A stretch of DNA of 64,000 bases from Deinococcus ruber (GCF_014648095.1 NZ_BMQL01000012.1:61840-125839), one strand, 5' to 3'. Positions 31,774-41,512 are shown, counted from the first letter of the stretch. Made by a program: numbers and translations. The notes: generated from the letters alone by a model not told the origin.

Positions 31774-32811
31774 ATGCCACCAAACACCGAAATTTCCAGC
31801 AATGACCTCAGTCGTCTCGTCGGCCTCCACCTGACGCAGGCGCGAAGACTTCGCCGGCGCTACCTCGCCGCGATGGATCAGCAGCAGTTCACCGTGACGG
31901 ATCTGCCGATCCTCAACCGTGCGGTTGGCTTAGCTCAACTTGAACTTCCGAACGGACGCAGCCGATTTGATGACGCCCTGACCCAGGTTCTCCAAGGAGC
32001 CGCAGGCAAAGCCTTCCTAAATTCCCAAGACTGGACGCGGTACATTGATCTCAGACAACAATTCGAGCATCAGCAGATCAACCTGGGAGCGCTCTGGAAA
32101 ATTGTCTATGTGCATCTTCGGATTGAGACCAGAATGACGGATGAGGGGTTTCAAGAACTCGTTCAGAATGCGGTGCAAGCACTCCTGCGTGGGCACGAAC
32201 TTGAGACGCTGATCGAGGAAGCCCTGGGCCGAGCCCTCGCCTCTGAACTTCACCTCACCACCCTGCTCACCGGTCCGGTCTGGCCTGACGCATCCACTAC
32301 TTCTTCTTGGACCGAGACCCCAGCAGGGCAGATCATCCAGATGCTCACGGCCTTGCTCGAACGTCAACCTGTTCATTCCGGTCGGATGTTTGAGGGAACG
32401 ATGGTACTCCTCACGGCGCAGGAGAGCAGAACACTCCAGCACCTTCCACCTTTGCCGGACGCTGTCGCAGCGCAGCTGGTGAAGACATGTCTGCATGGTC
32501 AGCAGCGCTTGGTTGAACAGCTTCGCAGCCAAATGCTGTGCGTTCGCTACTCCCTCGAACAGTGTGACCGACTGCAGCGTGTCGTTTCTCTGGTGGGAGA
32601 AGGGACGGATGACGGAGTGCACTTGCCTGCTCCTTCAGCCATATGGATACTTGCGGCTTGCCTTGACGCAGCGACCCGTGTGCTTCTTCAGCAGTGTTCG
32701 GGTGATCACGAGACTCAAGTTCTTCTGGACCAGCATCCGGCGTGGGATCACGTCTGGATGGAGTTGGCGGAACACATATCAGCTGCCAGCCATGAAGCAC
32801 TCGTCCAGTGA
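31774..32811 (+). CDS. Putative replication-region DNA-binding protein
   Basis: A 345-aa protein with an N-terminal HTH-like segment (about 6-32, ISSNDLSRLVGLHLTQARRL, then RRRYL) and a second one (TVTDLPILNRAVGLAQLEL), followed by a long helical domain rich in Leu, Gln and Glu. The ATG at 31774 is preferred over one 30 codons upstream because the latter would translate a type B repeat. No known Rep family was recognised. Evidence for a role at the origin is positional: six G-tract dyads and two 90-bp repeats lie upstream. It could be the initiator, a copy-number regulator or an unrelated regulator. Confidence 0.55.
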   Translation: MPPNTEISSNDLSRLVGLHLTQARRLRRRYLAAMDQQQFTVTDLPILNRAVGLAQLELPNGRSRFDDALTQVLQGAAGKAFLNSQDWTRYIDLRQQFEHQQINLGALWKIVYVHLRIETRMTDEGFQELVQNAVQALLRGHELETLIEEALGRALASELHLTTLLTGPVWPDASTTSSWTETPAGQIIQMLTALLERQPVHSGRMFEGTMVLLTAQESRTLQHLPPLPDAVAAQLVKTCLHGQQRLVEQLRSQMLCVRYSLEQCDRLQRVVSLVGEGTDDGVHLPAPSAIWILAACLDAATRVLLQQCSGDHETQVLLDQHPAWDHVWMELAEHISAASHEALVQ

Positions 32812-32820
32812 AGCTCACAG

Positions 32821-33807
32821 GTGGACAGGTTCGAAGACGAAGTTGGCCGCGCGAAGGGAGGGCTTGAGGTGGCGATGGCGGACATCAAGGAAACGCCACT
32901 TCACGTTTCGAGCTCACCACAGAGAGAGGCGGAAACGTCTAAGGTTGAACCCACACCTAGACCACATCTCCTTGCTACCGGAAGCTCTTCTGCAGCGCTC
33001 GGCGGTGACGACGAGCGAGGAGTTGGCAGCAGTGCTAATGAGTGTTTCTGAAGCAGGACAGCAACTGGAACCAATGCAGGAGTATCCTTCTAAACTCGGA
33101 ATCAGAAATTTCCACTCTGCAACACTGTCGGCAGCCGGGCAAACGGTGTCATTGAAAGGCCCAACGTTAAGAACGAAGGTGAAGCTGTCGAGTTAATCCT
33201 AGAAGATTCGTCAGCAGATCCATCCAATTTACCGCTCGCTGGTACACATTTCAGTGGAGAATATGACCGCCGCGTGCGGGCACACAGAGAAGATTCTGCT
33301 AAGAAAGACTGTCATGTTTTGCTAAGTCCGACGATAGAACCAAACCGGTCAGCAGAACAGGCGGGATCAGCTTTACCGCTGAGCAGTTCCGATGAAGTGC
33401 CATATATGCTGTCGTGTGACCTCCAGAATGCCTTCCTGGCAAAGTCTCCCAGCGCGCATCTAGACCACAGCGTCCTCTCCACAAACGTGCCGCAGACTCC
33501 ACAGAAAGCAGATGAACCGGCTGATGTCTCATCCAGGAAGTTGAGCATCGCCAATTCATTTTCCGAGATCTCAGATGTGACAGAAGCTAGACAGCGCGAT
33601 GTGCAAAAGCAGGCTGAAGCGTTGCCGCTGGACGAAGGCATGTCTGAAGCACAACGCTTGGGACCGGTTGATTCGTTAGTTAAGGATCTTCCTTTAGCTC
33701 TTGACATGGTGGAAATGCTGGCGGAAACGGAGGATTATTCGGCCCCACTGACTGTGAGCGAGACGATTCTTTCAACAGAACAGCAGCGGCCGCTTGATCC
33801 GATATGA
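32821..33807 (+). pseudogene. Probable frameshifted gene, hydrophilic protein of unknown function
   Basis: Coding-like sequence starts at a GTG at 32821 (VDRFEDEVGRAKGGLEVAMA), shifts frame near 33000 (SEELAAVLMSVSEAGQQLEP), and returns to the first frame near 33130 (ANGVIERPNVKNEGEAVELI), then runs to a stop at 33807. The first frame is interrupted by TGA at 33049 and TAA near 33091. The product would be about 330 aa, Ser/Glu/Pro-rich and probably disordered. The last part (from 33274, 177 aa) could still be expressed on its own. It follows the HTH gene by 9 bp. Confidence 0.35.
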
Positions 33808-34037
33808 GCATCAGCGGTCCCGCTTACACCGCACGCACGCGACATCGAGGCGCAGGCCTGACTCGCAGCCAGCGGCGTGCTGGTTGAGGTCGTCTGCATA
33901 GAGTCAGCGCGTTATCTTAATGCGATGTGTATCTTCCCACACCGTCCCGTCTACAACACCGGCCATTTAAGCGACCTGGAGAGTATCGTATGCTGGCTGC
34001 CCGGCTCAGATCTCCGAGATTTGGAGGCGGCGTTGTG

Positions 34038-34469
34038 ATGCGATTGGCCCTGCTGATTGCCCTCCTCCTGGTCGGTTGCGCCTCGGTCCCGCCACAACCA
34101 GTGGTACCGGTTGAGACTCCCGTCCCGATCGCTGAGCCTGCTCCAGATCCCGCCTCTACCCCGTCTGCGGTCATCCCCGTGTCCATTCCGGTGGTCGTCC
34201 CGCCGCTGGAGATCCTGGACACTTCTGCAGTGAGTGTGACCACAGACGGAGCAACGCTTACCATCACGCTGGCCAGCGGGGGCACGTGGCTCAGACTGCG
34301 CCTCCCGGACGGCCGCATCAGTCCGATCACTATCGGTCCGGCCGGCCAGTGCATCGGCCTCGGCGGCGAGGGCGCGCACAGCCTCGTCGCGACCTGGATG
34401 CCAGGCCTAACTGTGGAAACTGCGGACAGTCTCACTGGACCGTGGACCGTCGCTGCTCGCACGCACTGA
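34038..34469 (+). CDS. Putative lipoprotein
   Basis: A 143-aa secreted protein with a lipoprotein signal: MRLALLIALLLVGCASVPP, lipobox L-V-G-C with Cys14. A long Pro/Val-rich linker follows (VPVETPVPIAEPAPDPAS), then a small beta-rich domain (VSVTTDGATLTITLASGGTW). The start at 34038 is chosen because it gives the complete signal peptide; the frame is open further upstream. Function unknown. Confidence 0.7.
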   Translation: MRLALLIALLLVGCASVPPQPVVPVETPVPIAEPAPDPASTPSAVIPVSIPVVVPPLEILDTSAVSVTTDGATLTITLASGGTWLRLRLPDGRISPITIGPAGQCIGLGGEGAHSLVATWMPGLTVETADSLTGPWTVAARTH

Positions 34470-34482
34470 GGTAAACTTGGCC

Positions 34483-34719
34483 ATGTACGAGATGACGATC
34501 AAGGAGCTGGTAGAGCGCGTCGCTGAGGCAACGCAGCAGCTGAACATACCGCTCACGGACGACCTTGAGCAGGATACCGAGCAAAGGGCTGACGACCGCC
34601 GGGTGATATGGATGCTGTTCGAGAAGGCCGAGATTGGTGTCGCTGCTGCCCCCACGGAGACAGCAACTCACAGAGCAGCGAAATGGGGGCAACGCCTCGC
34701 CAGAGCACAGCGAGCATAA
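34483..34719 (+). CDS. Small hypothetical protein
   Basis: A 78-aa, mostly helical, charged protein (MYEMTIKELVERVAEATQQL, later DDRRVIWMLFEKAEIGV). GAGGT lies 10 nt before the ATG, or 4 nt before an in-frame TTG at 34477. It follows the lipoprotein gene by 13 bp and may be co-transcribed. No family recognised. Confidence 0.5.
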   Translation: MYEMTIKELVERVAEATQQLNIPLTDDLEQDTEQRADDRRVIWMLFEKAEIGVAAAPTETATHRAAKWGQRLARAQRA

Positions 34720-34836
34720 GGACCTTCACGTCCTGTTGGCCGTAGCTCTAATTCGTGCAGTCGAAGATGAAGTCGCTTGAACGTGTGATCGGCAGTAGGA
34801 TCAGTACGACGCGGGCACGTCAGTTGGACACAGTGG

Positions 34837-35106
34837 ATGATGATCGAAGCAGCATTCAATGCGGCGGATGACAGACGAAGGCTGAGCGCTTCCAGGGAGG
34901 CGCTCAGCCAGTTCAACATGCCGGACGTCTCTCGCCTGCAGAACAGCAACGACGATCAAAAAGAGCAACGCCACCTAGCTCTTACGGTTGTCCGGGAAGT
35001 AGGCGTTGAAGGAATGCGCCAGCTGATTCAAGACAGTGGAAGACGCGTTCTGTTGTCGCGTGGCAGACACGAGTTTTCAAGCCCCTTGAAAACTGTCGGG
35101 TGCTGA
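34837..35106 (+). CDS. Hypothetical protein, weak
   Basis: An 89-aa frame starting MMIEAAFNAADDRRRLSASR with a helical, charged middle (KEQRHLALTVVREVGVEGMR). A competing frame on the other strand covers part of it (34668-34949). No ribosome-binding site is evident. Confidence 0.25.
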   Translation: MMIEAAFNAADDRRRLSASREALSQFNMPDVSRLQNSNDDQKEQRHLALTVVREVGVEGMRQLIQDSGRRVLLSRGRHEFSSPLKTVGC

Positions 35107-35249
35107 GCGCCTATCCCTACAGATCCTCGACAGGATCTTGTCTGACCAGTAACAAGAGGGCGGTCACCGCATCCACTCCTCGTCGGCAGGAGGCATTACT
35201 GCCAACTGGACGCCATTTTCTCTTCGCGCCGCCTGTGCATACTGTCTGT

Positions 35250-35549
35250 ATGCCCAGCACGCCTGTCTCTCTCCGCCTGTATCTCACCGAGGCCTCCGCC
35301 AAGAAGGCCGGGCCGCAGTTATGCAGTTTCAGTGGCGAACGTCTCGCAACCACGCTGTACGCCCTCCTGCCATCTGGCGAGAAAAAGCCCACCTACCTGC
35401 TGAGCAGCACCTACCGGCTGACCGTCGCCGAGCAACGCTGGGTGGCCGAACATCAGGCAACGGTCACGAAGCTGGGCCGTTTTCCGGCAGGCGGTAGTTT
35501 TATGCCGCTGCAGACCAACATGCTCCGAACGAAATACCCTGCAGAATGA
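35250..35549 (+). CDS. Hypothetical protein, about 100 aa
   Basis: A 99-aa protein starting MPSTPVSLRLYLTEASAKKA and containing STYRLTVAEQRWVAEHQATV. The start at 35250 is supported by a -10-like CATACT a few bases upstream, which fits a leaderless mRNA; the upstream part of the open frame looks non-coding. Function unknown. Confidence 0.55.
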   Translation: MPSTPVSLRLYLTEASAKKAGPQLCSFSGERLATTLYALLPSGEKKPTYLLSSTYRLTVAEQRWVAEHQATVTKLGRFPAGGSFMPLQTNMLRTKYPAE

Positions 35550-35607
35550 CGGGCACGGGGAACCGGAAGAGCCGTGATCTTTCTTCTATCTCTGTTGGTT
35601 GCAATAC

Positions 35608-35751
35608 ATGACCAAGAAACGGAGTGAAGTACGAGCTGGCTTAAGCCACGTGGTACAGACCCGGTCTGCGGCACCTGCTGAGGCGATGCTGGTCAAGTTG
35701 GAACTGGCCGAGCTTGCGACCGCAGCCAGGTGGAAGTACCCGGCAATGTAG
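35608..35751 (+). CDS. Very small hypothetical protein
   Basis: A 47-codon frame, MTKKRSEVRAGLSHVVQTRS, ending LAELATAARWKYPAM. Charged, helical and plausible in composition, but without a clear ribosome-binding site or recognised family. Confidence 0.3.
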   Translation: MTKKRSEVRAGLSHVVQTRSAAPAEAMLVKLELAELATAARWKYPAM

Positions 35752-35870
35752 GAGACGCCCTTTCAACCACGCTGCATTGTTCAGTTCAGGGGCATGACCG
35801 ACCGAACCGGACACAACAGCGGCGGAGCGAAGGTCAGCAAAATGACTCTTTCCGCCGTCAACAATAAGAA

Positions 35871-35899
35871 AGAAGGAACGCCTGAGCAGCGTTCCTTCT
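35871..35899 (-). terminator. Rho-independent terminator of the DUF11 protein gene
   Basis: A perfect 11-bp stem (AGAAGGAACGC at 35871-35881 and GCGTTCCTTCT at 35889-35899) encloses a 7-nt loop. On the minus strand it is followed by TTCTTATTGTT. It lies 19 bp after the stop of the gene at 35918. Confidence 0.85.
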
Positions 35900-35917
35900 G
35901 GATGAGGGGTGGAGAGA

Positions 35918-38620
35918 TCAGGGAATGACGGTGATGGACTCGGCCTTGAAGTTGGTGTAGGCCTGGTTGTCGCCCTGACCGTTGTTGTTCCAGAGCATCG
36001 TGTCCTGGTACTGGCGGGCAGGCGTACCGGCAGGAATCGCCACCTGAGTGCGGATGATCAGCACGCCGCTGGGCGTGACTGCGAAGGTGGGTGACAGGGT
36101 AATGACCTGCTGACCGACGCCGGAGTTCGCGTTGACGGTGTACTGGCTGCCCAGCGTGAGCAGGGTCGCCGTCGAGTGCGTCTGGTCGCTGGTGATGGCA
36201 CCCGTGTTCGGATCGCGCACCGGAGTGGGATCGTAGTAGACCTGGGTGTTGCTGAAGTTGAACACCCCTGGGGTCTGCTGGATGGGGCTGGTCGCACCGA
36301 AGTTGTACGTCAGCACGTTGTTGACGGCCGCTTCGTTGGAGGCCGGCTCGACGCTGGCGAAGCTGGCGACGATGGTGCCGACGGGATCACCCTGGCGGAT
36401 CGGGTCGACGGTATCGGTCAGCTGCGTCTGCTCGGAGAGGAAAGTGACGACGGTGACGCAGGCCTGGGCCTGGCCGGTGCCGGCGTTGGTGCTGCTGTAG
36501 CTGGCGATGTCGCAGTACTGTCCAGCCGGTGCGCCCTGAGGCACGGTGCTGGTCAGGTTCAGCGTCAGGACGGCGCCGGGAGCCAGATCGATGGTGGCGG
36601 GCGTGGTGCTGACGCGGTTATTCGCGAAGCTCACGCTGCCTGCCTGCGCGGTGCCGGTCACAGTGTAGCTGCCGCTGCCGAAGTTCATGAAGGTGTTGCC
36701 GCCCGCGATCTGACCGAGCAGGTCGCTGACTGCGACGGCGGTGGCGGTGGCGCTGCCGCTGTTGGTCACGGTGATGGTGCTGGCGTAGCTGCTGCCAGGG
36801 GTCAGGGTGTTCAGAGCCGGCTGACCGGCAATCTGGCTGTTGGTCTTGGTGATGGCGAGTCTGGGGCTGGCGACCTTGAAGCAGGCGATGTTCGAGGTGG
36901 CCGGAGCGACCGCAGAGCCGTTGTTGCTGGTCGCGGTGAACGTACCGGTATCACAGTAGGTTCCGTCCACAGAACCGGCCGCACTGAAGGTGAAGCTGGT
37001 GGTCGCGCCGGGAGCTAGGTTGAAGGCGCCGGTGACAAAGCCGCTGTTGGCGGGGTTGACCGTCGAGGTGATGCCGGCCGGGCTGGACACGGGCGCGCTC
37101 TTGATGGCGTAGCTCGCTGCCGCGGTGGTGCTGGGGTCGAGCTGATCGGTCACGACCACGTTGGTGGCCGGGGCGGTGCCCTGGTTGCTGACCGTGATGC
37201 GGGCAAACACCGGAGTGTTCGGGTTGACCACGGCGCCGCTGGCAATCGGCGTGAACGCGCCGGTGGCGTCCACCGTGCCGAGCGACTTGACGATGTTCAG
37301 GGTGGGGGCAGTGACGGTGAGGCAGGCCTGAGCGTTCAGGTTGGTGGGAGTCACGGCACCGAAGCTGCCGTTGTTGTAGGTCACGATGCTCGCCACGTCA
37401 CAGTACACGCCGACTGCGCTCGCCTGGCCGGTGAAGGTGAAGCTGCGGCTCGCGCCAGGGGCCAGATCGAAGGTCGCGTCGAAGCCGTCGGTGGCGTTCG
37501 CGGTGCCGCCTGCCGGAGCGGTGATGCTGTACACACCGCCGTCGCCCGACTTCAACACGTCGTTCAGCTGGATGCCGGTGGCGGGGCCTGCGCCGCTGTT
37601 CGTCACGGTGACGGTGTAGCTGCCCGCCTGGTTCAGACCGACGCCGGTGGGGTTGACCGTCTTGGTGATCGCCAGCTTGGCGCTGGGCGCGAAGGTCTTG
37701 TCCAGGAAGCGCTTGGTGATCTCGGTCCCGTTCACGTAGGCAACGGCACGGACGCGGGCGGTGGCTGCCGTCACGGCTGGATCGTGGTTCAGCGCCGTCC
37801 AGGTGAAGCCGTTGGTGTCGGGCGTGTTGACGCCGGTGATGTTGTACAGGGGGTACTCGGCGCTGGAGGGGAAACGGACGTTGCTGCCCGTGGCGCTGTT
37901 GGTGTAGGTGTTGGCGCTCAGGGCATTGTCGTTGATGTCCTGACGACCCACGGCACCGGAGGGTGCACCGCCGTCATCGGCCGCCGAGAAACGCACGTTG
38001 CCGGTCTGGGCGAGGATGTCCCAGCGCACGTTCGCGCCGACCAGCGGGTGAATCACGCCGTCGGTGCTCTTGTAGGCCACATAGCCGGCAGCGACGTTCT
38101 GGGTGTTGAGGGGGGCCACTTCGGCCAGCTCGTTGGCAGCGGGGGTGCCGGGATCAGCGGGGCCAGCCAGCTTGGTCGGGTCGATGCCGCCCGCCTGGTT
38201 TTGCAACCAGGCGTAGAACACGAAGCGCGTGCCGGCGTTGTTCAGATCGTCCTGCGTGATGGCGACCTGCTTGCCGTTGGCGTCCAGGTAGTACGCGCCC
38301 GACACGGAAACGGGGGTGACGGCGACCAACGTCGGGGCGGTCAGCACCACGCTCTGTCCAGCCGAAACCGTGAAGGTCTGTGACTGGCTGACGTAGCCGG
38401 TCTGGCTGAAGGTCACGGTGTATGTGCCAGGGGCGAGGTTGTTGTAGCTGCTGCTGGGAACGACATTCCCGCTGGAGTCAGTGATGACGACGGTATAACC
38501 ATTGCCGCTGGGAATCGTAACAGAGCCGACCGTGGGCGTCACGGGCGTGACGGTACCGCCGCCACACGATGCGAGAAGAAGAACGCCTGTCAGAGCAAGT
38601 ACACCGATCTTTAAATTCAT
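35918..38620 (-). CDS. Surface lipoprotein with DUF11 repeats
   Basis: Large exported protein, 900 aa. The lipobox is LLLASC (Cys19) after MNLKIGVLALTGV. A PEGA-like segment follows (about 30-95, LAPGTYTVTFSQTGY). Three DUF11-type beta-sandwich repeats begin near residues 315 (KLAITKTVNPTG), 440 (TLNIVKSLG) and 585 (RLAITKTNS), each with T-V-T-N-S/Q-G and LAPGA(S/T) motifs. The remainder is Thr/Ser/Ala-rich. A strong ribosome-binding site (AAGGGGG) precedes the ATG and a terminator follows the stop, so it is probably a single-gene unit. DUF11 proteins are usual in Deinococcus cell envelopes; a structural or adhesion role is likely but unproven. Confidence 0.85.
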   Translation of the reverse strand: MNLKIGVLALTGVLLLASCGGGTVTPVTPTVGSVTIPSGNGYTVVITDSSGNVVPSSSYNNLAPGTYTVTFSQTGYVSQSQTFTVSAGQSVVLTAPTLVAVTPVSVSGAYYLDANGKQVAITQDDLNNAGTRFVFYAWLQNQAGGIDPTKLAGPADPGTPAANELAEVAPLNTQNVAAGYVAYKSTDGVIHPLVGANVRWDILAQTGNVRFSAADDGGAPSGAVGRQDINDNALSANTYTNSATGSNVRFPSSAEYPLYNITGVNTPDTNGFTWTALNHDPAVTAATARVRAVAYVNGTEITKRFLDKTFAPSAKLAITKTVNPTGVGLNQAGSYTVTVTNSGAGPATGIQLNDVLKSGDGGVYSITAPAGGTANATDGFDATFDLAPGASRSFTFTGQASAVGVYCDVASIVTYNNGSFGAVTPTNLNAQACLTVTAPTLNIVKSLGTVDATGAFTPIASGAVVNPNTPVFARITVSNQGTAPATNVVVTDQLDPSTTAAASYAIKSAPVSSPAGITSTVNPANSGFVTGAFNLAPGATTSFTFSAAGSVDGTYCDTGTFTATSNNGSAVAPATSNIACFKVASPRLAITKTNSQIAGQPALNTLTPGSSYASTITVTNSGSATATAVAVSDLLGQIAGGNTFMNFGSGSYTVTGTAQAGSVSFANNRVSTTPATIDLAPGAVLTLNLTSTVPQGAPAGQYCDIASYSSTNAGTGQAQACVTVVTFLSEQTQLTDTVDPIRQGDPVGTIVASFASVEPASNEAAVNNVLTYNFGATSPIQQTPGVFNFSNTQVYYDPTPVRDPNTGAITSDQTHSTATLLTLGSQYTVNANSGVGQQVITLSPTFAVTPSGVLIIRTQVAIPAGTPARQYQDTMLWNNNGQGDNQAYTNFKAESITVIP

Positions 38621-39299
38621 AATCCCCCTTAATTTCCTACAGGCACTTTGGATTCCATACAGGCATTGTGCCTAAAAACGCCTACTCCTCTAACGCTTCC
38701 AAAATTGCTGACGCACGATGGCAACAGCATCTTGCAAGTTCGAGTGAGCATCCCTGTGAACGAAATGAGTCTATGCGAGACATTCAGCTCGTGAAAGAGT
38801 ACAAATGCGTCAGATGGTTTATCTATGCTTCACAGCACCTTTAATATATCCGCTTCTCATGTTTTCTGACTCGTTTCTGATTGAGATTAATGTTCATCAG
38901 CTGGCTGATCAAAGATTAATGAATCTTTATCATATAAAAATTGACTGCGATACAGCAGTGCGCGTCTTCGTGGAAATGTCGTGAAGAAGCTGCACAGGAA
39001 GAGAAGATGTGTTGGGCCGAATAAACTTCATGAGGAGGAGCTTCGAATCTGACTCATCGTCGGCTGGAGACGGCAACATTTAGTACAGATTGTCCTCGAT
39101 CTGCCGGTGTCTGCCTTAATCCAGTGTCTCCCCTACCGGGTCGCGGCCTGCTCGCCAGACATCAACACAGTGAGGGGCTTACACTCCACATCCTTCTCAA
39201 TTCGGGTATACGCTCACAGAGCAGCACCCTGTTCATTGCACGCAAGGGTCTATGAAACCTGTATTCTGCTGATAACATATCCATAAGAGGTGATTCTGT
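38621..39299. other. Long AT-richer intergenic region
   Basis: About 680 bp between divergent genes. It should contain the promoters of the DUF11 lipoprotein and of the topoisomerase. AT-rich stretches occur around 38820-38960, including TTGACT at 38941. No gene or strong repeat was seen. Confidence 0.4.
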
Positions 39300-41372
39300 A
39301 TGAGTACGTTGGTGATCGTCGAGTCCCCCGCCAAAGCCAAAAAGATCGCCAGCTACCTCGGCGCTGGCTACACCGTCCAGGCCAGCCTGGGCCACGTCCG
39401 CGACCTCCCCAGCCGTAAGGAAGACATGCCCGAGCGCTACCGCCACGAACCCTGGGCCAATCTCGGCGTCAACCCGGCCACCTTCCATCCGATCTATGTC
39501 GTGCCGGAAAGCAAGGAACGCACCGTTTCGGGCCTGCGTGCGCTGGCGGCCAAGGCCAGCCGCGTGATTCTGGCGTCGGACGACGACCGGGAAGGCGAAA
39601 GCATCAGCTGGCACCTCGCGCAGCTGCTGGAACTGAAAAATCCCCAGCGGATGGTCTTCCACGAAATCACCAAGGAAGCCTTACAGGACGCCCTGAAAAA
39701 CCTGCGGCCTCTCGATCTGAACCTGGTCGCCGCCCAGGAAGCCCGGCGCGTCATCGACCGGCTGGTGGGGTATCAGGTGAGTCCGCTGCTGTGGAACACC
39801 ATCGGGAAGGGCCTGAGCGCCGGGCGCGTGCAGAGTGCTGCCCTGATGCTGCTCGCCCAGCGTGAAAGCAGCCGCATGCGCTTCAAACCTGCCGCGTACT
39901 GGCTGATTCGCGCAGAAGTCGGGAGCAAACCCAGCTTTCTCGCCACCGTCACCCAGCTGAAGACCAAAGAGCGCCCGGACGGACAGCCACTCGCCAAAGC
40001 CAGCGACTTTACCCAGGACGGCGTGCTGAAAGACGGCGCAGACGTGCTGATCATGACCGACGCACAGGCCAACACCCTGCACGCGTACCTCAACGGGAAA
40101 ACCGCCACCGTGCTGCGCGTCGAACAGAGTGAAACCCGCTCCCGGCCGCAGCCGCCGTTTATTACCAGCACGCTCCAGCAGGCGGGCGGGCGGCTCAAGT
40201 TCAGCGCCAAGCAGGTGATGGATCTGGCGCAGAAACTCTACGAGGGCGGCTACATCACCTACATGCGCACCGACAGCCCCAGCCTGAGCGACGAGGCGCT
40301 GCAGGAAGCCAGGAAGGAAGCCGTACGGCTGTTCGGAGCAGCGGCCGTGCCGGCCCAGCCGCGCCAGTACGCCACGCGCAACCAGAATGCCCAGGAAGCC
40401 CACGAGGCCATCCGTCCGGCAGGCAAGGCGTGGCGCCCCCCCGACACCACCGATCTGAAAGGCGACGAACTCGCGCTGTACACCCTGGTGTATCAGCGCA
40501 CCGTCGCCAGCCAGATGCACGACGCGGTGTACGACAAAACCGTGATCCTGCTCTCCTGCGGCGCGGCCACCCTGTCAGCGCAGGGCCGGGTCCTGAAATC
40601 GGCAGGTTACACCCAGCTGCTGGCAGACGAAGACGAAGAAAAGGACAATCAGCGCCTTCCTGCTCTCCAGGCAGGCCAGACCTACCCGCTGAAGATGCGC
40701 CCCCTGGAAGGCAAGAAAACCTCCGCACCCAGCCGCTACACCGAGGCCACACTGGTACAGGCGATGGAGAAAGCCGGCATCGGGCGGCCCAGCACGTATG
40801 CGTCCACACTCGCGACGTTGCAGAGCCGTGACTATGCCCGGCTGGAAGGCCGCGCCCTGGCCGTCACCGCCACCGGGCTGCTGGTGGCGGCGTATCTCGC
40901 CCGGCAACTTCCTCAGGTCATGGCGCAGGGCTTTACCGCCGAGATGGAAGCGGGGCTGGACGCAGTCGCGTCCGGGGCACTGTCGCGGCTGGAGTACCTG
41001 AACCGCTTCTGGACCCAGGGGCTCCACAGCGTCATCCAGCAGGCGCAGCGCGACGCTCCCCGGCTGAGTCTGCCGCACCTCGAAGGCACCGTGTTGCAGG
41101 CCCACCGTGACGGGGCACAGCTACTGCGCCAGGGCCAGCGGACGGTGTTTCCGGCCCAGGTGATTCCTGCCGACCTCACCGCTGCCATTGCCGATCAGAT
41201 TCTGGCAGGCACGTGGACTGCCGGAAAACCAGCTCGGCGCGCCAGCAAACCCAACGTGCAGGACGACAGCCAGCCGCCCAAACGAAAGCCCCGCGCTGCT
41301 GCCACCTCCAAAACACCCAAAACCGCTGCCAAAGCGGCAACTCGCCGGAAAAAGCAGCCTGACCCCGTGTAA
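39300..41372 (+). CDS. topA: DNA topoisomerase I (type IA), plasmid-type
   Basis: Relaxes negatively supercoiled DNA by single-strand passage; 690 aa. The Toprim start is VIVESPAKAKKI, its acidic motif is SDDDREGESISWHLAQLL, and the catalytic tyrosine is Y321 in YITYMRTDSPSLS. GIGRPSTYASTLATLQSR is another type IA landmark. The C-terminus lacks the Cys4 zinc ribbons of long TopA proteins and ends in a basic Lys/Pro/Ala tail (KRKPRAAATSKTPK). Ribosome-binding site AGAGGTGA. Its place between the origin-like array and parAB suggests part of the replicon backbone, possibly for unlinking daughter plasmids as proposed for plasmid type IA enzymes. Confidence 0.93.
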   Translation: MSTLVIVESPAKAKKIASYLGAGYTVQASLGHVRDLPSRKEDMPERYRHEPWANLGVNPATFHPIYVVPESKERTVSGLRALAAKASRVILASDDDREGESISWHLAQLLELKNPQRMVFHEITKEALQDALKNLRPLDLNLVAAQEARRVIDRLVGYQVSPLLWNTIGKGLSAGRVQSAALMLLAQRESSRMRFKPAAYWLIRAEVGSKPSFLATVTQLKTKERPDGQPLAKASDFTQDGVLKDGADVLIMTDAQANTLHAYLNGKTATVLRVEQSETRSRPQPPFITSTLQQAGGRLKFSAKQVMDLAQKLYEGGYITYMRTDSPSLSDEALQEARKEAVRLFGAAAVPAQPRQYATRNQNAQEAHEAIRPAGKAWRPPDTTDLKGDELALYTLVYQRTVASQMHDAVYDKTVILLSCGAATLSAQGRVLKSAGYTQLLADEDEEKDNQRLPALQAGQTYPLKMRPLEGKKTSAPSRYTEATLVQAMEKAGIGRPSTYASTLATLQSRDYARLEGRALAVTATGLLVAAYLARQLPQVMAQGFTAEMEAGLDAVASGALSRLEYLNRFWTQGLHSVIQQAQRDAPRLSLPHLEGTVLQAHRDGAQLLRQGQRTVFPAQVIPADLTAAIADQILAGTWTAGKPARRASKPNVQDDSQPPKRKPRAAATSKTPKTAAKAATRRKKQPDPV

Positions 41373-41512
41373 CGACAAGAGAGGGGAAGGGCACTGCCTC
41401 CTTCTTATCACGCCAGCTCTACGCCGCTTCTCGTGCAGTTGAAGCCTTCTGACGGCGGCTCACACGCAGCCTTCAGCTTTCTCGCACTCCCAGAACTGAG
41501 ACAGGCAGAAGA

